A stretch of 64,000 nucleotides of DNA from Silvania confinis (GCF_025564085.1 NZ_JAMGZJ010000075.1:186001-250000); one strand, 5' to 3'. Positions 8,327 to 17,428 are shown, counted from the first letter of the stretch. Program-made: numbers and translations. Notes: generated by a model from the letters alone, not told the origin.

Positions 8327-9448
8327 ATGGCGTATCAACTCAACCTGAACTGGCCGGAATTTTTAGAAAAATACTGGCAAAAAAAACCGGTCGTTTTAAA
8401 AAACGCACTGCCGAATTTTATCGATCCAATCAGCCCGGATGAGCTGGCAGGGCTGGCGATGGAGCCGGAAGTGGACAGCCGCCTGGTCAGCCATAAAGAG
8501 GGTAAATGGTCTGCCAGCAACGGTCCGTTCGAACACTTCGACAACCTGGGCGAAACCGGCTGGTCACTGCTGGCGCAGGCGGTCAACCACTGGCATGCGC
8601 CTGCGGCTGAGCTGGTGCGTCCGTTCCGCGTGTTGCCGGACTGGCGTTTAGACGATCTGATGATCTCGTTCTCGGTGCCGGGCGGCGGCGTGGGCCCGCA
8701 TATCGATCAGTACGACGTGTTTATCATCCAGGGGATGGGCAGCCGTCGCTGGCGCGTGGGTGATAAGCTGCCGATGCGTCAGTTCTGTCCGCATCCGGCG
8801 CTGCTGCATGTCGATCCGTTTGAGCCAATCATCGATGAAGATCTGGCCCCGGGCGATATCCTGTATATCCCGCCTGGATTCCCGCACGACGGTTTTACCC
8901 ACGAAACGGCGCTCAACTACTCGGTGGGCTTCCGTGGGCCGAACGGCCGCGATCTGATCAGCAGCTTTGCCGACTACGCGCTGGAAAACGATCTGGGTGG
9001 CGAGCACTACAGCGATCCGGATCTGACCTGTCGTGAACATCCAGGCCGCGTGGAAACCTACGAACTGGATCGTCTGCGCACGATGATGATCGAGATGATC
9101 AGCCAGCCGGAAGACTTCAAAAAATGGTTTGGCAGCTTTATCTCCACGCCGCGTCACGAGCTGGATGTCGCGCCTGCCGAGCCGGAATATGCCCCGGAAG
9201 AGGTGCTCGACGCGCTGCTGGGCGGCGAAACGCTGAGCCGTCTGAGCGGGCTGCGGGTGCTGAACATCGGCGGCAGTTTCTTTATCAACAGCGAGCAGTA
9301 CGAGACGGTCGATGTTAACGCTGCCGATGCGCTGTGCCGCTATACGGAACTGGGCCAGGCCGAACTGGGCGCTGCGCTGCAAAACCCGGCGTTCGTGGCT
9401 GAACTGACCGGGCTGATTAACCAGGGCTACTGGTTCTTCGACGAGTAA
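8327..9448 (+). CDS. roxA: 50S ribosomal protein L16 3-hydroxylase
   Basis: A 373-residue JmjC-type 2-oxoglutarate/Fe(II) oxygenase, known as RoxA or YcfD, that hydroxylates an Arg of ribosomal protein L16. The N-terminus (YQLNLNWPEFL), the block GGGVGPHIDQYDVFIIQG with the HxD iron ligands, the GDILYIPPGFPHDG segment and the C-terminal GYWFFDE are all close to E. coli YcfD as I remember it. The length matches the family. The start at 8327 (MAYQLNLNW) aligns with the E. coli N-terminus; an in-frame Met three codons upstream is less likely. A TATAAT hexamer lies at 8289-8294. Confidence 0.95.
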   Translation: MAYQLNLNWPEFLEKYWQKKPVVLKNALPNFIDPISPDELAGLAMEPEVDSRLVSHKEGKWSASNGPFEHFDNLGETGWSLLAQAVNHWHAPAAELVRPFRVLPDWRLDDLMISFSVPGGGVGPHIDQYDVFIIQGMGSRRWRVGDKLPMRQFCPHPALLHVDPFEPIIDEDLAPGDILYIPPGFPHDGFTHETALNYSVGFRGPNGRDLISSFADYALENDLGGEHYSDPDLTCREHPGRVETYELDRLRTMMIEMISQPEDFKKWFGSFISTPRHELDVAPAEPEYAPEEVLDALLGGETLSRLSGLRVLNIGGSFFINSEQYETVDVNAADALCRYTELGQAELGAALQNPAFVAELTGLINQGYWFFDE

Positions 9449-9488
9449 AATACAGGCGGCGCAGGGCACAGGCCCCGCGCCGCCGCGT

Positions 9489-9674
9489 TTACACCAGCAT
9501 ATGACAGGCTTTCCAGTAACCCAGAAGCCGCTCGTCATCGTTCTCGCGCTCCGCTTTACTCTTCATGGCCCGTGCCAGATTTTCTCTCGACACTTCCTGG
9601 CCTTTTTGCACAATCTCTAACACCGCTTCACCAAGAGCCAGGGATATTTCAGTATCATGCGGTTCGCTTACCAT
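9489..9674 (-). CDS. YmgB/AriR-like small regulator (tentative)
   Basis: The start MVSEPHDTE at 9674 has an ideal GGAGG 6 bp upstream, giving 61 residues. The pattern LALGEAVLEIVQKGQEVSRENL followed by a helical C-terminus resembles the small YmgB/AriR biofilm and acid-resistance modulators of enterobacteria (alpha-helical dimers). The match is by pattern only. Longer upstream Met starts lack a ribosome site. Confidence 0.55.
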   Translation of the reverse strand: MVSEPHDTEISLALGEAVLEIVQKGQEVSRENLARAMKSKAERENDDERLLGYWKACHMLV

Positions 9675-9909
9675 ATATGCCTCCATGTTGAGTAGGTGAA
9701 GGTAATTATGAATCATAATAACGGCTGTAAAATATTAATCGTCTTATTCTTATATCATCATTGCTATGCGCCTGATTATTTTCAGGTAGTCGTTGAATGT
9801 CGTTAAATCAATAATGTTTCGAAATGCTAATGAGGCGATTAATAGTGATTTTTTAAGCTACAGTTAATTTCGTGTGACAAGCCAAATAACCTTTTGAGGA
9901 GAATTGATA

Positions 9910-10137
9910 ATGGTAAACAAGAGTGAAATCAAGGATCATGCTGAGGTTGTCGCGAGCTGCGGTACGCACGTAGGCGTTGTTGACCATCTTGATGGCGAAC
10001 GTATCAAGCTGGCGAAAAGCGATCCGGCAGCCGGTGGGCAACACCACTTTATTCCGCTGGAATGGGTCGATAAAGTTGACGGTAATAAAGTGATTCTGAA
10101 CAAGAATCATGAAGAGGCGACGGCCGACTGGCAATAA
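9910..10137 (+). CDS. DUF2171-type small protein
   Basis: A 75-residue soluble protein. The segment HAEVVASCGTHVGVVDHLDG and the later HHFIPLEWVDKVDGNKVIL are typical of DUF2171 proteins, which have a PRC-barrel-like fold. The start MVNKSEI is preceded by GAGGAG. Members are often stress-induced in enterobacteria, but the molecular role is unknown. The gene stands alone, after an AT-rich gap that probably holds its promoter and before a strong hairpin. Confidence 0.8.
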   Translation: MVNKSEIKDHAEVVASCGTHVGVVDHLDGERIKLAKSDPAAGGQHHFIPLEWVDKVDGNKVILNKNHEEATADWQ

Positions 10138-10169
10138 GCATAATAACCGCAGAAACGACGTTGTTATAT

Positions 10170-10198
10170 TTACGCTCTGGCATTGTGCCGGAGCGTAA
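10170..10198. terminator. Hairpin terminator after the DUF2171 gene
   Basis: A 13-bp stem (TTACGCTCTGGCA/TGCCGGAGCGTAA with one G-U pair) closes a TTG loop 32 bp after the stop codon. The following sequence is AT-rich but lacks a long T run, so termination may be moderate and is possibly bidirectional. Confidence 0.5.
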
Positions 10199-10292
10199 TA
10201 TTGATAATTCCTGCGGGAAATTTGCCTGCATTGCCGCCGCGCTGAAGGAGTGATACTGTTTTATTTTTATTATCTTCCCTCCAGGCGCAGGT

Positions 10293-11273
10293 ATGTCCAA
10301 CACAACGCTCAATGACCCGGCCCCGGCGGCGAAAAAAACCTTTTTCGTCGCAGATTTTAAGGTATTTGGTGAGCGCTACGGCATTGACTACCGCTTCCCG
10401 CTGCTGACGGATGCCTGTGCCACTACCAGCCCGGTGCTGCACGGCGATGTGGAAGAGATGACCCTGCCATCCGGCATTTCCTTAACCCATTCCGATGTGC
10501 GTGTTCTGCAACCTTATGAAACCACCTCCCGCCACAGCAGCCCGCTGTATGTGCTGGTGGTGCTGGAAGGCTGCGTGACCCTGACCCTCAGCGGCGAAGT
10601 GTATTCGGTGCGACCTGGGATGGCCTTCAGCGCCAGACTTAGCGAGCAGCAGGCGATGTCTGCCCGCCACGATGCCGATATCGCATTACGCACCCTTTCT
10701 TTTGGCGTCTATCCCAACGATGCCCGTCGGGAAAGTTTGCTCGCCTCGCTGCTGGAACAATGGGAAAGGCTGAAGGCGCCGACCTTTGTCTGGCAGGTGC
10801 CGGACTTTGTGCTGGCCGGGATCCAGCATGCCCGCCAGCGCGAGCGCAGCAGCCTGTCGCGCCAGCTGCTGCTGGAAGGGGTGATGTACCAGCTGCTCGG
10901 CCACGGTCTGCACCTGCGCGAGCAGCAGGGGGCGGCGCTGGTACGATCCTCAGGCAGCGAGCAGGCGCGGCTGGAGCAGGTCCGGCTGCTGCTGGAACAG
11001 GCCCCGGAACAGGATTACACCCTCGCCTGGCTGGCCATTCAGGCGGCGATGAGCCCCAGCAGCCTGCGCAGCAAGTTTCGCCAGACCTACGGCTGCACGG
11101 TGTTTGACTACCTGCGCGACTGCCGACTCGGGCTGGCGCGCCGCTATCTGCTGGAAGGCCACAGCGTTCAACAGGCTGCCTGGATGTCGGGCTATCAGCA
11201 CGCCACTAATTTTGCCACCGCGTTTCGCCGTCGCTACGGCGTCTGCCCCGGCACGGTTCGCCCCGGGCGCTAA
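10293..11273 (+). CDS. AraC-family regulator, PchR-like
   Basis: A 326-residue protein with an N-terminal ligand-binding part (residues about 1-200; DIALRTLSFGV and ERSSLSRQLLLEGV) and a C-terminal double helix-turn-helix (residues about 225-325; LAIQAAMSPSSLRSKFRQ and SGYQHATNFATAFRRRYG). It lies directly upstream of a siderophore receptor gene on the same strand. PchR-type regulators of this layout bind a ferri-siderophore and activate the neighbouring receptor. That role is inferred from position and length. Confidence 0.85.
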   Translation: MSNTTLNDPAPAAKKTFFVADFKVFGERYGIDYRFPLLTDACATTSPVLHGDVEEMTLPSGISLTHSDVRVLQPYETTSRHSSPLYVLVVLEGCVTLTLSGEVYSVRPGMAFSARLSEQQAMSARHDADIALRTLSFGVYPNDARRESLLASLLEQWERLKAPTFVWQVPDFVLAGIQHARQRERSSLSRQLLLEGVMYQLLGHGLHLREQQGAALVRSSGSEQARLEQVRLLLEQAPEQDYTLAWLAIQAAMSPSSLRSKFRQTYGCTVFDYLRDCRLGLARRYLLEGHSVQQAAWMSGYQHATNFATAFRRRYGVCPGTVRPGR

Positions 11274-11318
11274 CCCCTTTCTCCCCGATCGCCAACCCCC
11301 TGGGTGCGGTTTGGCGTT

Positions 11319-11351
11319 GCGCATACATAATCTGGCGGCGCGCATAGCTAA
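11319..11351. promoter_or_regulatory. 21-bp-spaced direct repeats, candidate AraC-type operator
   Basis: GCGCATACATAA (11319-11330) and GCGCATAGCTAA (11340-11351) match at 10 of 12 bases. Their starts are 21 bp apart, two helical turns, as expected for the two half-sites of an AraC-family activator. They lie 60-90 bp upstream of the receptor start. Confidence 0.45.
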
Positions 11352-11366
11352 CTTCGAAATGAAAAA

Positions 11367-11385
11367 GGTAATAATTCTTATTAAC
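11367..11385. promoter_or_regulatory. Candidate Fur box before the siderophore receptor
   Basis: GGTAATAATTCTTATTAAC agrees with 13 of 19 positions of the classical Fur consensus (GATAATGATAATCATTATC). It sits 27 bp before the receptor ATG and just downstream of the direct repeats. This fits iron repression of an outer-membrane siderophore receptor. Confidence 0.5.
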
Positions 11386-11411
11386 AATTAGAAATGCCTT
11401 TGGAGATTTTC

Positions 11412-13502
11412 ATGTTCGCTAAATCGCGGCTGGCACTGCTGGTGGGATGGGTTACCGGAAGCGTCGCTTTCCCGGTACTGGCGCAGGATACGCCGAAAAC
11501 AGAGACCGTTGTCGTCACCTCGCAGATGCAAAGCGGGGCCACCAAGCTGGCAACCCCGGATATCGAGACCCCGCAGGCGGTGTCGATTGTCACCCGCGAG
11601 CAGTTCGAAGAGCAGGGGGCCACCAGCGTCCGTCAGGCGGTGAGCTACACCCCCGGCGTCTACAGCAACCAGATTGGTGCCTCCAACCGCTTTGATTACA
11701 TCGTGCTGCGCGGCTTCTCCGACGGCAGCCTCGACAATATCTATCTCGACGGCCTGAAGATGATGGGCGACACCAACTCGCACAGCTCGCTGGTGGTCGA
11801 TCCCTGGTTCCTCGACAATATCGAAGTGGTGCGCGGCCCGGCCTCGGTGCTGTATGGTCGCTCATCCCCTGGCGGAATTGTGGCGCTCACCTCGCGTAAG
11901 CCGTCGTTCGATGCCGGCGGTGAAATCAAACTGTTCGCCGGGAATAACGAGCAGCGCGGGGCGATGTTCGACTTTACCGGCCCACTGGATGACAACGATC
12001 GCGTGGCGGCCCGTCTGAGCGGCATGACCCGCTATGCGGATTCCCAGTTCGATCCGCTGAAAGAGGAACGTTACGCCCTGATGCCGAGCCTGACCTGGCG
12101 CATCACCGATAACACCCGCCTCGATTTGATGGCCTATCTGCACCGCGATCCCGAGGGCGGCAGCCACTCCGGCCTGCCGTACGAGGGCACGGTGGTTCCG
12201 TACAACGGGCAGCGCATTTCTAACACCTTCTTCGAAGGCGAGGACGATTACGACAAGTACGATCGTCGCGAAAATATGGTTGGCTACAACATTGAGCATC
12301 AGTTCGACAGCGGCTGGTCCGTGCGCCAGAAGCTGCGCTACCTGCATACCGACGTTGAGCTGAATCAGGTGTATGCCGCAGGATGGCTGAACGCCACCGA
12401 TCTTAATCGCGGCTATTCCGGCTCTGACGAGAAAATGGACGCCATTACCCTCGATAACCAGATCGACGGCAGCTTCGATACCGGGATAGTGAACCACCGG
12501 GTGCTGATTGGTATGGATTATCAGGATCGCAGCAACGATACCACCGGCTACTACGGCGGTTTCCCGCCGATCAACGCCTTCAACCCGGTGTACGGCGCGC
12601 AGCCGGATTACATCACCATGTATGGCCAGGAGAAGCACAAGCTGCGTCAGACCGGCTACTACCTGCAGGATCAGCTCTCGCTGGACCGCTGGCGTCTGAC
12701 CCTGGGCGGACGTTACGACCAGGTGAGCGTGTCGAATATCGACAAGCTGAATAACACCCGCAGCGACCTGGATAAAAACAACTTCAGCAGCCGTGCGGCG
12801 CTGTTGTACCTGTTCGACAACGGGATTGCGCCGTACATCAGCTACTCCACCGCTTTCACCCCGACCAGCTTTGCCGATGCCAACGGCGATCTGCTGGAAC
12901 CGATGGAAGGCAAACAGTGGGAAGCGGGCGTGAAAGTTGAGCCGGAAGGGATGAACAGCCAGTTCAGCGCCTCGGTGTTCCGCATCAACCAGACCAACAT
13001 CGCCACCAAAGAGGAGCCAACCGATCCGTACCGTTCCATCGGTGAAATCGAATCCGAAGGGGTGGAGCTGGAAGCGGTGAGCCAGTTGACCGACAGCCTG
13101 CGCGTGCAGGCGGCGTATACCTATACCGATATTCGCTACAAGAAGAGCAGCCCGGAAGAGCAGGGTAAACGCGCAGTGTATGCGCCGCGTAATATGGCCA
13201 GCACCTGGCTGAGCTATGACGTCAAAACCGGCCCGCTCGATGGCCTGACGGTGGGATCCGGCGTGCGTTACGTGAATGGCGTGACCAGCGATCGCCTGAA
13301 CACCCACACGCTGCCGTCGTACACGCTGGTGGATCTGGCGGTGGGCTACGATCTGTCGAAGGTGGGTCTGACGGGCGTGAGTGCCCAGCTGAACGTCAAC
13401 AACCTGACGGATGAAAGCTACGTGGCGGCCTGTAACTCGCTGTCTTATTGCTACTTTGGTGCCGAGCGCAGCATTGTCGGCAGCGTGTCGTGGAAGTTCT
13501 GA
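11412..13502 (+). CDS. foxA: TonB-dependent siderophore receptor, FoxA-like
   Basis: A 696-residue receptor. MFAKSRL to VLAQ is a signal peptide, and the start at 11412 has GGAG upstream (a more upstream Met would break the signal peptide). TETVVVTSQ is a TonB box. The plug domain (about 50-160) carries EVVRGPASVLYGRSSPGGIV. The barrel ends in Phe (SVSWKF) as expected for BAM export. The C-terminal pair of Cys in YVAACNSLSYCYFGAERS is typical of the FoxA/FhuA-type ferrioxamine/hydroxamate receptors. Substrate is inferred from this pattern and not certain. It is likely controlled by the upstream AraC regulator and Fur. Confidence 0.85.
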   Translation: MFAKSRLALLVGWVTGSVAFPVLAQDTPKTETVVVTSQMQSGATKLATPDIETPQAVSIVTREQFEEQGATSVRQAVSYTPGVYSNQIGASNRFDYIVLRGFSDGSLDNIYLDGLKMMGDTNSHSSLVVDPWFLDNIEVVRGPASVLYGRSSPGGIVALTSRKPSFDAGGEIKLFAGNNEQRGAMFDFTGPLDDNDRVAARLSGMTRYADSQFDPLKEERYALMPSLTWRITDNTRLDLMAYLHRDPEGGSHSGLPYEGTVVPYNGQRISNTFFEGEDDYDKYDRRENMVGYNIEHQFDSGWSVRQKLRYLHTDVELNQVYAAGWLNATDLNRGYSGSDEKMDAITLDNQIDGSFDTGIVNHRVLIGMDYQDRSNDTTGYYGGFPPINAFNPVYGAQPDYITMYGQEKHKLRQTGYYLQDQLSLDRWRLTLGGRYDQVSVSNIDKLNNTRSDLDKNNFSSRAALLYLFDNGIAPYISYSTAFTPTSFADANGDLLEPMEGKQWEAGVKVEPEGMNSQFSASVFRINQTNIATKEEPTDPYRSIGEIESEGVELEAVSQLTDSLRVQAAYTYTDIRYKKSSPEEQGKRAVYAPRNMASTWLSYDVKTGPLDGLTVGSGVRYVNGVTSDRLNTHTLPSYTLVDLAVGYDLSKVGLTGVSAQLNVNNLTDESYVAACNSLSYCYFGAERSIVGSVSWKF

Positions 13503-13511
13503 TCTGAAAAA

Positions 13512-13544
13512 CGCCCGGTGGCGCTACGCTTACCGGGCCTACGG
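13512..13544. repeat. REP element
   Basis: CGCCCGGTGGCGCTACGC followed by TTACCGGGCCTACGG forms the imperfect palindrome of enterobacterial REP elements. It lies between convergent genes. A CCCTC.../...GGGAG type hairpin follows at about 13550-13585. Confidence 0.8.
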
Positions 13545-13605
13545 TTTTCTCCCTCTTCCAGTGGGAGAGAGCCGGGGTGAGGGCATCAGGCCGCACTATG
13601 CCGCA

Positions 13606-15021
13606 CTACTCCTCCATCGCGATATGAATCGCCTCACCCATTTTCTTCAACGCCTCGCGGTTTCTCTCATTCGGCGGCAGGGCCACGTTAATGCGCAAGC
13701 AGTTGCGATACTTGCCCGAAGCCGAGAACAGCGATCCCGCCGCGGCCTGGATCTTCAACTGACAGAGCTGCTTGCTGACGCACACCATGTCCACCTGTTC
13801 CGGTAACTCCACCCACAGCAAAAAGCTGCCCTGCGGGCGCGTGACGCAAATCTCGGTCGGAAAATACTGCCGCACCCAGCAGGTGTAGCGCTCCATATTG
13901 AGCTGATAAATCTGGCGCATCCTGCGCACGTGGCGATGGTAATGCCCGTCGCGGATAAACGCCGCCACCGCCATCTGCGTGCCCGGCACGTTAAACCCGC
14001 CTGCAGCATATTTCATGTGCATCACCCGGTCGTAATAGCGACCTGGCACAATCCAGCCCACGCGCAGCCCCGGTGCCACGGTTTTGGTAAACGAGCTGCA
14101 CAGCAGCACGCGGCCGTCGATATCAAACGAGTGAATGGTGCGCGGACGCGGGTAAACCGCCGCCAGTTCGCCGTAAATATCATCCTCGACGATGACGATA
14201 TCGTGCCGCTGGGCCAGCGCCAGCACCTGACGTTTACGCGCTTCCGGCATGATAAACCCGAGCGGGTTATTGCAGTTGGGCACGAGGATCACCGCTTTAA
14301 TCGGCCACTGTTCCAGCGCCAGCTCCAGCGCTTCGATGCTGATCCCGGTTTGCGGATCGGTCGGAATTTCAATGGCTTTGATATTAAATCCGCGCAGCAT
14401 CTGCATGGTGCCGTGAAACGACGGCGATTCGACCGCCACGATATCTCCCGGCTGGCACACCGACAGCAGCGCCAGCGACAGCGCTCCGTGGCAGCCATTG
14501 GTGATCACAATTTCGTTGGCCGCCACCGTGGTGCCGCCGTCGAGCATCAGGCGGGCAATCTGTTCGCGTAATTCAAGGCGACCTTCCAGCACGTCGTAGC
14601 TCAGCATTTCGCCGGGATTATGCTGGGCGATGCGGCTCATCTCGCGCCACAGCGGTTTCAGGCTCGGCTGGGTAAGATCCGGCGAGCCGCCGCCGAAGGA
14701 GATCATCTCTTTATCGGCACGGGCATCGAGCAGCATCATCACCTCATCCCACTGGGTCACCTCCACCGGACGCTGTACCGGGCGGGTCATCGCCGGGACG
14801 GGCGGCTGCGCCCTGCGCGAAGAGACAAAATAGCCGGAACGCGGCTGGGGGATAATCAGCTGTAAGTTTTCGAGGATCTGATAGGCCTGCTGGATGGTGC
14901 TGATACTGACGCCGTGTTCCTGACTCAGTGCGCGCACAGAGGGTAAACGTTCCCCGCTGCGATACAGCCCTTGTTCGATGCGTTGGGCCAGGAGATTGGC
15001 CAGATGTTGATAGCGCGTCAT
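13606..15021 (-). CDS. MocR-type GntR/PLP-aminotransferase regulator 1
   Basis: A 471-residue protein in the YdcR-like branch of MocR regulators. A GntR winged helix occupies residues about 1-75 (LANLLAQRIEQGLYRSG and HGVSISTIQQAYQIL). It is fused to a fold-type I aminotransferase domain with FVPNCNNPLG-like substrate loop (VPNCNNPLG), the aspartate in VEDDIYGEL and the PLP lysine Lys313 in SSFTKTVAPGLRVGW. These regulators use PLP chemistry for sensing. It is divergent from a small DUF1127 gene, and four ATACAGAT-like elements lie between them, so it probably controls itself and that gene. Confidence 0.92.
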   Translation of the reverse strand: MTRYQHLANLLAQRIEQGLYRSGERLPSVRALSQEHGVSISTIQQAYQILENLQLIIPQPRSGYFVSSRRAQPPVPAMTRPVQRPVEVTQWDEVMMLLDARADKEMISFGGGSPDLTQPSLKPLWREMSRIAQHNPGEMLSYDVLEGRLELREQIARLMLDGGTTVAANEIVITNGCHGALSLALLSVCQPGDIVAVESPSFHGTMQMLRGFNIKAIEIPTDPQTGISIEALELALEQWPIKAVILVPNCNNPLGFIMPEARKRQVLALAQRHDIVIVEDDIYGELAAVYPRPRTIHSFDIDGRVLLCSSFTKTVAPGLRVGWIVPGRYYDRVMHMKYAAGGFNVPGTQMAVAAFIRDGHYHRHVRRMRQIYQLNMERYTCWVRQYFPTEICVTRPQGSFLLWVELPEQVDMVCVSKQLCQLKIQAAAGSLFSASGKYRNCLRINVALPPNERNREALKKMGEAIHIAMEE

Positions 15022-15042
15022 GCTGTATCCTTTGTTTTCACC

Positions 15043-15143
15043 ATACAGATCGAATAACCAGTACAGATGCCGGTGATAAACGGCATTCAGATACTGTTTT
15101 AACGGATCTGTATGTTAAACAAAAGTTGTTTTTGAATCTGTAT
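15043..15143. promoter_or_regulatory. Four ATACAGAT-type elements in the MocR/DUF1127 divergent region
   Basis: The octamer occurs as ATACAGAT (15043-15050), GTACAGAT (15061-15068), and inverted as ATCTGTAT at 15106-15113 and 15136-15143. The two pairs face each other, with 18-bp and 30-bp spacing within pairs. They fill the 175-bp gap between the MocR gene (minus) and the DUF1127 gene (plus). MocR proteins typically bind such repeated direct elements near their own promoters. Confidence 0.55.
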
Positions 15144-15196
15144 TGCTGACCCCGATTTCCATGATGATCTCCCTACTGAAACCGGAGGAGAGCATC

Positions 15197-15358
15197 ATGG
15201 AATTCAACGAGAACCGTGCCAGACGCCCGTTTGCCCTGTTTATCTGGACCGGACGCGCAGTGAAAAAGTGGTACCGCATCAACCGCACGCGCCGCATTCT
15301 GAGCCGCATGAGTGATGAGCAGCTTAAGGATGTTGGGTTGTCACGATTTGATGTGTAG
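15197..15358 (+). CDS. DUF1127 (YjiS-like) small protein
   Basis: A 53-residue basic protein. The start MEFNENRA at 15197 has GGAGGA at the right distance; an upstream Met would add a tail with no ribosome site. The segment RRILSRMSDEQLKDVGLSRFDV is the DUF1127 signature (SDxQLkDIGLsR). In other bacteria short DUF1127 proteins are linked to stress and RNA-related roles, but the function is not settled. It is divergent from the MocR gene and probably controlled by it. Confidence 0.85.
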   Translation: MEFNENRARRPFALFIWTGRAVKKWYRINRTRRILSRMSDEQLKDVGLSRFDV

Positions 15359-15370
15359 TTTTGCTGGAAA

Positions 15371-15403
15371 CGCCCGGTGGCGCTACGCTTACCGGGCCTA
15401 CGG
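15371..15403. repeat. REP element
   Basis: CGCCCGGTGGCGCTACGC followed by TTACCGGGCCTACGG, the same palindromic unit as at 13512, between the convergent DUF1127 gene and nudI. Confidence 0.8.
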
Positions 15404-15431
15404 ATTGTGTGGTTTGCAGGCCGGAGAACGG

Positions 15432-15857
15432 CTAAATGAGCCCTTTCTGGGCAAAGGTGATCCGGGTTGCTTCGTTCAAATCCATCTCTTTTAACGACTC
15501 AGGCGAGACCCAGGCGATGGCCTGAAATTCGTCGTTAAAGGTGATATCCCGGTTAGTGCTGATGCAGTCAAAGATAAGATAAATCATGTAGATCTCTTCG
15601 GTGGTGCCATCCGGATAGGTTTTGATTCGGGTGTCATCCCGAAAAGCCCATGGCTTAATCTCTGAGATGCACAGTTGTTCGCCGAGCTCTTCCCGGATTT
15701 CGCGTCTGAGCGCCGTTTCCATTGACTCACCCGATTCCATTCCCCCGCCTGACAGCGCCCACTGTCCCGGGAAAACGCCGCGATCGGCAGCCATTTTACA
15801 CAGTAAATACTCACCTTCATTTTGGATTACGGGGCACACGATGACTCTCTGGCGCAT
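15432..15857 (-). CDS. nudI: Nucleoside triphosphatase NudI
   Basis: A 141-residue Nudix hydrolase. [18 protein letters not shown] followed by REELGEQ is the Nudix box (GX5EX7REUXEEXGU). The N-terminus [19 protein letters not shown] and the block [12 protein letters not shown] are close to E. coli NudI (YfaO), which hydrolyses pyrimidine and other (d)NTPs. Length is the same as the E. coli protein. It is on the minus strand, with a 79-bp gap to the next gene upstream. Confidence 0.92.
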   Translation of the reverse strand: MRQRVIVCPVIQNEGEYLLCKMAADRGVFPGQWALSGGGMESGESMETALRREIREELGEQLCISEIKPWAFRDDTRIKTYPDGTTEEIYMIYLIFDCISTNRDITFNDEFQAIAWVSPESLKEMDLNEATRITFAQKGLI

Positions 15858-15936
15858 CTTTTTTCCTTCGCTTTTTAGCTTTATGGGTGTGCCAATCCTA
15901 TCACCCTGGAATCTGTAAGGCTAAGTCTGATGACGG

Positions 15937-17328
15937 TCAGGCAAGAAGCTCGCAGGTTTTTGCCTTCGGGCGGGTAAGCAGCGCAACCGCCTCGTCATAG
16001 CTGCGCACATTGTTGTACCCCATCACCAGCCCGTAGCGCTTGCCCGAGCCGCTGTACCAGGCCGATAGCGCATTCACCTGCAATTGCTGCTGTTGCCAGC
16101 AGTGGGCGATCTCCCGGTCGCAGCTGCCTTTCGTTAAAAACGCCACGATGTGCATCCCGCCGTCGTTTTGCTCAGTGAAGAACCGGTCCCCGTAGACGTC
16201 GTGCAGGGCGGCGATCATCCAGTCACGTCGCTGTTGATACAGGGCACGCATCTTTTTCAGATGACGGAAGAAATGCCCGTCGTTGAGAAAGGCGGTGAGG
16301 ATCTTCTGCGTCAGCACCGGCTGGCCGCTGGCCAGCATGTCGGCGCAGTCGGTAAATGCCGATACGGTGCTGGCGGGCATCACCACGTAGCCCAGGCGCA
16401 GCGACGGCATCACGGTTTTGCTGAAAGTGCCCATGTAGATCACCCGATCATGCCGGTCGAGGCTTTTCAGCGACGGCAGTACCTTGCGGGTGTAATGAAA
16501 CTCGCCGTCGTAATCATCTTCGATGATCCACGCCTCGTTTTGCCCCGCCCAGTCGAGCAGCTGTTGCCTGCGCGGCAGCGACAGCGTTACCGCCAGCGGG
16601 CTGTGGTGCGACGGGGTGACAAGGGCAAAGCGGGCGTCGGCATGGTGTTGCAGCAGATAGTCGGTGTCGATCCCCGCGCGATCGACCGGCACGGTGTGCA
16701 GGCGTGTCACGATCCGCCGTAGCAGCTGCTGGCCCATAAAATAGCCCGGATCTTCAAACACCACTTTGTCGTTGCGGGTGGCGAGCGTGTCGAGGATCAG
16801 GCGCAGGCTGCCGCTGTAGCCGCTGGTGATCAGCACCTGCTCCGGCGTGCACGACAGCCCGCGCGAGATGTTCAGGTAGCTGGCGATCGCCTGACGCAGC
16901 GGCGTCCAGCCCATCACTGGCGGGTTGAGCATCTCCTCCTGACGCATGGCGCGTACCGCCTGACCGGCCAGCAGCAGCCACTTCTTGTACGGGAAACTGT
17001 CCAGCGCCGGGATCCCAGGGCGCAAAAAGCCCGACCGTTCACGCTGGCTGACCAGCGACTCAGGTAGCTGGCCGGTAAGCGGATCAGCGGGCGGCGGCGG
17101 GGTGACAGAGAGGTTTAAATCCGGGTTGACCCGCGTGCCGCGCGCGCCCTGGCTCACCAGATAGCCCTCGCCGATGAGAATGGCATACGCGGTTTCGACG
17201 GTTTTGCGCGCCACGCTTAGCTCTTCTGCCAGCACGCGAATGGCAGGCACTTTGTCACCGGGTTTCAGCACGCCGCGGTTGATGTTGTCCCGGTAGCGGG
17301 AGTAAATGTCATGATAGCCCGGTTTCAT
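15937..17328 (-). CDS. MocR-type GntR/PLP-aminotransferase regulator 2
   Basis: A 463-residue protein with an N-terminal GntR winged helix (SVARKTVETAYAILIGEGYL, residues about 38-57) and an aminotransferase-like domain. The PLP lysine is Lys304 in TFSKTVMPSLRLGY, and the DDYDGEFHY and PSHHSPLAV motifs are typical of the MocR group with PdxR-like features. It is divergent from an AhpD-like peroxidase gene, 100 bp away, which is its most likely target. It is a different subfamily from the MocR protein at 13606. Confidence 0.9.
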   Translation of the reverse strand: MKPGYHDIYSRYRDNINRGVLKPGDKVPAIRVLAEELSVARKTVETAYAILIGEGYLVSQGARGTRVNPDLNLSVTPPPPADPLTGQLPESLVSQRERSGFLRPGIPALDSFPYKKWLLLAGQAVRAMRQEEMLNPPVMGWTPLRQAIASYLNISRGLSCTPEQVLITSGYSGSLRLILDTLATRNDKVVFEDPGYFMGQQLLRRIVTRLHTVPVDRAGIDTDYLLQHHADARFALVTPSHHSPLAVTLSLPRRQQLLDWAGQNEAWIIEDDYDGEFHYTRKVLPSLKSLDRHDRVIYMGTFSKTVMPSLRLGYVVMPASTVSAFTDCADMLASGQPVLTQKILTAFLNDGHFFRHLKKMRALYQQRRDWMIAALHDVYGDRFFTEQNDGGMHIVAFLTKGSCDREIAHCWQQQQLQVNALSAWYSGSGKRYGLVMGYNNVRSYDEAVALLTRPKAKTCELLA

Positions 17329-17428
17329 GTCCTATCTCGTTTCAATCGTTTTGTATCTTTTTACTATGTCATGACTCAGGTAATTTATCCCCATCGCAAC
17401 ATCCTTACCGCACAAAAGAGGAACGACA

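Noticed and set aside
11862..13307. Long open frame of about 480 codons opposite the siderophore receptor
   Set aside because: Antisense shadow in GC-rich DNA, with no ribosome site or recognisable domain.
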